The notes under the pieces: generated by a model
What the model was told of the DNA's origin: nothing
The model's input: only the letters and a program-made list of their open reading frames with translations
Databases searched by the model: none
Translations under genes and position numbers: made by a program
In this document: one piece after another, positions 31,418-35,593 of the stretch
Layout: each line of letters opens with the position of its first letter
Position numbering within the stretch: the first letter of the stretch is position 1
From: Candidatus Poribacteria bacterium
GTDB lineage: Bacteria > Poribacteria > WGA-4E > WGA-3G
Reading direction: 5' to 3'
DNA length: 35,593 bases
Assembly: GCA_007571305.1 (NCBI GenBank)
Contig: RKRR01000055.1
Coordinates: forward strand, 1-35,593

Positions 31418-34400
31418 TTAATTTCCAGCGATTACGAGTTTTGTCAAATCAGCGACAGCATAAATATTCTGTCCGATCTGGTTCAATAAAGCCAATCGAT
31501 TCGTGCGCAGTGCTGGTTCCTCTGCCATGACCAAGACATCATCAAAGAATCTGTCTATCGCGGGTTGTAAAGCGGCGAGTTGCGTCAGCAGTTTAACGTA
31601 ATCGCGTGCCTGAATGCTTCCCTGGAAATGCGGATCTGCTTCAGTGATACTGTCATACAACTGCTTTTCAGCATCGTCGCACAGCAGTGTAGCATCTACA
31701 GTTTCTGAAGCATCCTCCGGTAAAATTCTGAGCACCCGATTGAGTGCATTATATATTTCTTCAAAATTTGGTGTCAAGCGAAATTCAGCAAGTGCCTTGA
31801 CGCGCTTGAGAATATCAACAACATCAACATCACCGACTTCCAAAACCGCATCAATAAGATCGGGCGTGTAATGCTGTGTTTGCAAGTTCAAATATTGGCT
31901 TGCCAACTCTGGCAAGATCAAGACGCTCCGTAGACGCTCCTTGATAAAACTGAGGACGCTCGTTTTTGTATCTGTCGCTAATTTTTCAGCATACAGGGAA
32001 ACAGCTTTCTTAACGACTGCATCCATTGAGATTGATAACTGTTGATGCTGGAGAATACGAATTGTGCCGAGGACATGCCGTCGTAACGAGTACGGGTCTT
32101 GCGAACCTGTGGGGCGTTCTTCTATACCGAAATATCCGACAATCGTGTCGAGTTTATCGGCGAGCGCAACAAGCACACCGACATCGGTTTCGGGGAGTGG
32201 CGTATCGGCACCGAGTGGTTGGTAATGCTCAGCAATAGCAGTCGCGACAGGTTCCGATTCTCCACCACTTTGTGCGTAGTATTTTCCCGTAATTCCCTGC
32301 AATGACGGGAATTCAATTACCATGTGTGTCGTCAGATCTGCTTTACAGAGCCACGCTGCGCGTTCTGCCTGACAAATAGTTGTTTCCGGCACTTGCAGTT
32401 CCGCCCCGATGAACTGAACTAATGCTTTAAGTCGATCCGCTTTATCCAAGAGTGAACCGAGTTTTGCGTGGAAGACAACCGCGCCCAAACGTTCAACTTT
32501 ATCAGCGAGGCTGGTTTTCTGGTCTTCACTGTAGAAGAACTCGGCATCGTTGAGTCTCGCATGGAGGACGCGTTCATTCCCGTGTCGAACTCCGTCAATA
32601 TTGCTATCTGTCCCATTGGAAATTGTAATAAATTTCGCGGTGAGTCCGGACTCACTCTTCCACATCGGAAAATAGCGTTGATGCGTCTTCATTGCGGTAA
32701 TCAACACTTCAGTTGGTATCTCCAAATGCGACTCACTAAAATTGCCGACGATTGGTTGCGGATTTTCCACGAGATAGTTCACTGTGTCTAACAATTCTTC
32801 ATCCAGTTTCGGAAGGCATCCCTCGCCCTCTAAAACGTCTCTCACATGCTTCTCAATTGTGTTCCTACGCTCCTTGGGGCAGACGATGACATCAACAGCA
32901 CGCAGTTTTTCAATATAGGTGCTTAAGTCAGCGGAAGTTAAAGTTATCGGTTCTGGATGTAAGGAGCGATGCCCATAGGTTAACCGCCCTGCCTGTGCTG
33001 CACCGTAAGTGCAATTGACGACCTCATCGCCTAATAATGCCACGAGCCATCGAATAGGACGTGCAAAGCGAGCGAACGCACGCGGTTCTTCGGATTCCGT
33101 CTCCCAGCGCATCGTTTTTGGAAAACGGAGTGCCTCTATCCATTCAACTAACAGCGTTGTCAAGATCTCTCGTGTTGGAACTCCCGTTTCGAGTTTGGAG
33201 GCTGCGACATACTCCCCTCGTTCAGTTTCAACGATGCGGAGTGCACTGAGATCAACACCCTGCGTCTTTGCAAAGCCCGTCGCCGCCTTTGTCGGCTCGC
33301 CATTTTCATCGTAGGCGATACGTTTCGGTGGTCCTATGACTTCTGTTTCTTGGCTTTCTTGAAACGTCCTTATGTCTTTAATACTGAGCGTGATACGACG
33401 CGGTGTACCGAGTGTTTCAACATCGCCAAACGGAATTCTGTAGTTCGTAAGGGATTCGGTTGCGAGTTCCCGTAGTTGTTCAAGGACAGGCGGGACATAA
33501 CTCGTCGGTATTTCTTCCGTCCCGATTTCAAATAGGAGGTCAGTGGTCTTTTGTTCCTCATCAGATTCAGTGGGGTTAGAAACCGCACTTACCACGGTGG
33601 AAGTTGGCTCTGTGCTAAAACGTCCCATCAGAGGATGTTCCATCTCTTCGCGCTGTTTGACATAGGCGCGCGCTATCCGCTGCGCGAGCCGTCGGACGCG
33701 CTCAATGTAACTCACCCGCTCTGTAACACTGATGACCCCACGCGCATCTAACATGTTGAAGGTATGTGAGCATTTCAAAACATGATCGGTTGCTGGTAGT
33801 ACTAATCCTGCATCTAAGCAGGCATGGGTTTCCTTCTCATAGGTGCTAAACAACTCAAAAAGCATATCTACATTCGCATGCTCGAAGTTATAAGTGGAGT
33901 ATTCTACCTCGCTCTGCCGGTGGACATCACCGTAATTGACGTGTTCATTCCAGCGGATGTCAAAAAAGTCATCGACATCTTGTAGATAGAGAGCGATACG
34001 CTCAAGCCCATAGGTAATCTCAGCGCAAATGGGATCAAGGTCTATGCTTCCCATCTGTTGGAAGTAGGTGAACTGTGTGACTTCTGCACCGTTCCACCAG
34101 ACCTCCCAGCCGAGTCCAGAGGCACCGAGCGTCGGGGATTCCCAATCGTCTTCCACAAATCGGATGTCGTTCTTGCGAGGTGAAATGCCGAGGTGATAGA
34201 GGCTTTCGAGGTAGAGGGGAAGCACATTCTCAGGAGCCGGTTTGAGTATCACCTGATACTGGTAATATGCTCCGACACGGAAAGGGTTTTCGGCATATCT
34301 GCCATCGGTTGGACGTCGCACAGGTTCTACGTAGGCGACTCGCCACGGTTCCGGTCCGAGGCATCGTAAAAACGTTGCAGGATTAAATGTGCCTGCGCCG

Positions 34401-34504
34401 ACTTCTATATCGCACGGTTGCTGAATAACGCACCCGTGATCTGCCCAAAATTTCTCTAATGCTAAAATTATTTCTTGAAGGGTCATATCTGTTTTTCTGA
34501 GCAT
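31418..34504 (-). CDS. glyQS: Fused glycyl-tRNA synthetase (alpha and beta chains in one protein)
   Basis: A 1028-residue glycyl-tRNA synthetase charging tRNA-Gly in the cytoplasm. Residues 1-300 are the class II catalytic alpha chain: [49 protein letters not shown] and [12 protein letters not shown] variable linker (about 303-325) joins it to the beta chain ([15 protein letters not shown] onward), ending in the DALR anticodon-binding domain ([22 protein letters not shown]). Most bacteria with this type have separate glyQ and glyS; fusion is known but less common. Start ATG 34504; ATG 34486 (MTLQEI) is also possible, since neither has a strong Shine-Dalgarno. Confidence 0.95.
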   Translation of the reverse strand: MLRKTDMTLQEIILALEKFWADHGCVIQQPCDIEVGAGTFNPATFLRCLGPEPWRVAYVEPVRRPTDGRYAENPFRVGAYYQYQVILKPAPENVLPLYLESLYHLGISPRKNDIRFVEDDWESPTLGASGLGWEVWWNGAEVTQFTYFQQMGSIDLDPICAEITYGLERIALYLQDVDDFFDIRWNEHVNYGDVHRQSEVEYSTYNFEHANVDMLFELFSTYEKETHACLDAGLVLPATDHVLKCSHTFNMLDARGVISVTERVSYIERVRRLAQRIARAYVKQREEMEHPLMGRFSTEPTSTVVSAVSNPTESDEEQKTTDLLFEIGTEEIPTSYVPPVLEQLRELATESLTNYRIPFGDVETLGTPRRITLSIKDIRTFQESQETEVIGPPKRIAYDENGEPTKAATGFAKTQGVDLSALRIVETERGEYVAASKLETGVPTREILTTLLVEWIEALRFPKTMRWETESEEPRAFARFARPIRWLVALLGDEVVNCTYGAAQAGRLTYGHRSLHPEPITLTSADLSTYIEKLRAVDVIVCPKERRNTIEKHVRDVLEGEGCLPKLDEELLDTVNYLVENPQPIVGNFSESHLEIPTEVLITAMKTHQRYFPMWKSESGLTAKFITISNGTDSNIDGVRHGNERVLHARLNDAEFFYSEDQKTSLADKVERLGAVVFHAKLGSLLDKADRLKALVQFIGAELQVPETTICQAERAAWLCKADLTTHMVIEFPSLQGITGKYYAQSGGESEPVATAIAEHYQPLGADTPLPETDVGVLVALADKLDTIVGYFGIEERPTGSQDPYSLRRHVLGTIRILQHQQLSISMDAVVKKAVSLYAEKLATDTKTSVLSFIKERLRSVLILPELASQYLNLQTQHYTPDLIDAVLEVGDVDVVDILKRVKALAEFRLTPNFEEIYNALNRVLRILPEDASETVDATLLCDDAEKQLYDSITEADPHFQGSIQARDYVKLLTQLAALQPAIDRFFDDVLVMAEEPALRTNRLALLNQIGQNIYAVADLTKLVIAGN

Positions 34505-34534
34505 ATTCCGTTTGGTAGTAATTGATACGCATTT

Positions 34535-34563
34535 ATTGTAACATAAGAGGTTTCTTTAAGCAA
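34535..34563 (-). promoter_or_regulatory. Sigma70-like promoter for glyQS
   Basis: Minus strand: TTGCTT (34563-34558), a 17-base spacer, TACAAT (34540-34535). Transcription would begin near 34528, 24 bases before the ATG at 34504. Confidence 0.6.
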
Positions 34564-34671
34564 CGCATTTTCAGGTCGTCCGGGACGTAAGCGGAATATC
34601 GCGTTAGCCAAGGGTTCGTCGTGCGCGATACAGTTGACTTGGATTTCTTTCAGGGTTTAGTAGGAATGATT

Positions 34672-34727
34672 ACGAGGAAAAAAAGGAGGAAAGAAAGGGG
34701 CGAGATAAAAAAATTGCCACCTTTCTT
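34672..34727 (-). terminator. Possible terminator of the P460-like gene
   Basis: An imperfect 11-bp stem (34691-34701 with 34716-34727, one bulged base) starts 12 bases after the stop. On the minus strand it is followed after a short gap by a T-run. The T-run is not adjacent to the stem, so confidence is limited. The remaining bases of 34564-34690 show nothing else. Confidence 0.4.
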
Positions 34728-34738
34728 CCGGTTTCCTG

Positions 34739-35395
34739 TTAGTTTGCGTCCGGAAGTGGCTGTCCGGATTGTAAAGCTTCAAGACGTGCCTTACCGAGTT
34801 CTAAGAGGAGTTCTGTAACGAAGACACTATCGTGTGCGGCTTTGGCGTGACATCCGTGGCATCCCATACTCCCTTTCTCAGTGCCGTCACCGGCTTTCGC
34901 CACGAACTGATCCGCTTCGGAATCACGTTGATACTGTACATACATCCATCCATGGTGGTCAGCGTACATCGGATCATCTGTTTTCTTCATCACCGCAACG
35001 CGCCAGACAAAAGAATTGGTATCATCCATAATTTCCTTGACGGCTGTAAGGCCCGCAGGAAAGATAACAGGAGTGCCTGCTTCTATTGCTGCTGGCACGG
35101 CATAAAAGAACTGATGGTCAATGCCATCGAGATAGACAGTACGTTCCCCCGCGCCGTGTGCACTCCCACTATCTTTTGCTTCCGTGAATGTGGCTGGTGG
35201 TGCGGGCAGCGGCTGTGCGTATCGCCACGACTTATAGGCTGCTAAGGCTTCATCCATTGCCGGATCTGGCATCAGGGTGGTGTCAGTTTCGGTTGAAACT
35301 GCTGGCGTTACGATTTGTTGGATTCGCTCACAAGATGTGAAAGTGACACAAGCGATCAATATCGCAATCAAAATACTCTTAGATTTTCGTATCAT
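34739..35395 (-). CDS. Cytochrome P460-like c-type lipoprotein
   Basis: A 218-residue exported lipoprotein with one haem c site. The signal peptide (ILIAILIACVTFTSC) ends at a lipobox Cys. The mature part holds an N-terminal stretch ending WRYAQPLPA, a beta-rich domain (RTVYLDGIDHQFFYAV, then WRVAVMKKT and WMYVQYQRDSE), and the haem c motif CHGCH near residue 181. The arrangement resembles the cytochrome P460 family, whose members oxidise hydroxylamine or simply store and sense; the family call is moderate. ATG 35395 has AGGAGA upstream, while the longer frame to 35533 would run into the family A repeat. The protein is a paralogue of the one cut at base 1. Confidence 0.8.
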   Translation of the reverse strand: MIRKSKSILIAILIACVTFTSCERIQQIVTPAVSTETDTTLMPDPAMDEALAAYKSWRYAQPLPAPPATFTEAKDSGSAHGAGERTVYLDGIDHQFFYAVPAAIEAGTPVIFPAGLTAVKEIMDDTNSFVWRVAVMKKTDDPMYADHHGWMYVQYQRDSEADQFVAKAGDGTEKGSMGCHGCHAKAAHDSVFVTELLLELGKARLEALQSGQPLPDAN

Positions 35396-35476
35396 TGATA
35401 TTCTCCTATTATTTATTGAAAGAAAAACATGTGAATCGTTTTTCCGTAGTTGAGTGCGTATCTTTAGCACAACTAT

Positions 35477-35593
35477 TATAGTAAAACCCGAAAATAAGTT
35501 GACACTTGTAGCATAGGCTGTCAGCCTGTGCATCAGATAATTTCATAGTTCACACGACGATACAAGTGTCCAAGTAATTACGGAATCTACTAT
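35477..35593 (+). repeat. Repeat family A, copy 3, reaching the window edge
   Basis: Begins TATAGTAAAACCCG, runs through the CACTTGTAGC and ACAAGTGTCC inner repeats and an AGGCT-GTC-AGCCT-type hairpin, and ends CGGAATCTACTAT at the last base of the window. Only the final one or two bases are missing. Confidence 0.85.

Noticed and set aside
1..35593. tRNA or rRNA genes
   Set aside because: Reading for conserved TPsiC-loop (GGTTCGAATCC-like) and rRNA segments found none convincing, although a covariance search was not possible.

Overview
The window reads as chromosome from a Gram-negative, heterotrophic, probably marine or host-associated bacterium. The evidence is a TonB-dependent outer-membrane receptor, several lipoproteins with lipoboxes, Shine-Dalgarno sites and sigma70-like promoters. 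It also carries three phytanoyl-CoA-dioxygenase (PhyH) paralogues, a sulfatase, a mandelate-racemase-family dehydratase, a Gfo/Idh/MocA oxidoreductase, NIPSNAP and HEAT-repeat proteins, and many dispersed short repeats. This combination recalls Candidatus Poribacteria. That placement is an inference from gene content and remembered style; no marker search was possible. I saw no rRNA, tRNA or CRISPR array.

Layout. (1) 1-3206: the C-terminal tail of a CxxCH cytochrome (cut by the window edge), then minus-strand genes for a GH13 amylase and a LysM-tailed Ig-like lipoprotein. (2) 3207-6301: a minus-strand sugar-acid cluster of fumarylacetoacetase-fold enzyme, Gfo/Idh/MocA oxidoreductase and DlgD-like 2,3-diketo-L-gulonate reductase. 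(3) 6302-9772: a TonB receptor and a convergent PhyH. (4) 10303-15017: a plus-strand run of dimethylformamidase-like protein, radical SAM protein, DUF169 protein and SDR. (5) 15023-16250: an AT-rich two-gene island, a beta-class DNA methyltransferase overlapping an endonuclease VII-like HNH nuclease. (6) 16364-19339: zinc alcohol dehydrogenase, an unknown lipoprotein and an ABC-2 permease. (7) 19382-26794: amidohydrolase, PhyH, glycerate kinase, sulfatase, galactonate-dehydratase-like enzyme, PhyH and NIPSNAP. (8) 27221-35395: a 1285-residue HEAT-repeat lipoprotein, a fused glycyl-tRNA synthetase and a cytochrome P460-like lipoprotein, paralogue of the one cut off at base 1.

Main discovery. 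The radical SAM gene does not end at its in-frame TGA (13095-13097). Reading through gives a C-terminal ...WF-C-U-A-E-P-T tail, the hallmark of the CUAEP/CCAEP-tail radical SAM family, in which UGA is selenocysteine. A hairpin with a bacterial SECIS geometry lies just downstream. A conventional gene caller ends this protein at Cys451 and loses Sec452 plus 13 residues.

Second theme. The intergenic space holds at least four families of short repeats: A (about 125 bp, TATAGTA ends), B (about 155 bp, ACCCAAGTTGC ends), C (117 bp, AGGACTTA ends) and D (a leader module). Families A, B and C share an internal core that folds as a hairpin with compensatory changes between copies. Module D sits directly against the start codons of three unrelated minus-strand genes and carries their Shine-Dalgarno sequence, so it looks like a portable 5' leader. 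One A copy ends in a TATAAT at the SDR gene, and one B copy supplies the last codons and stop of the sulfatase.

How the genes may work together. The DlgD-like, Gfo/Idh, FAA, DgoD-like, glycerate kinase, sulfatase and amylase genes suggest use of sulfated or acidic polysaccharides and sugar acids, with the TonB receptor as an uptake route. They are scattered over several transcription units, so no single pathway can be claimed.
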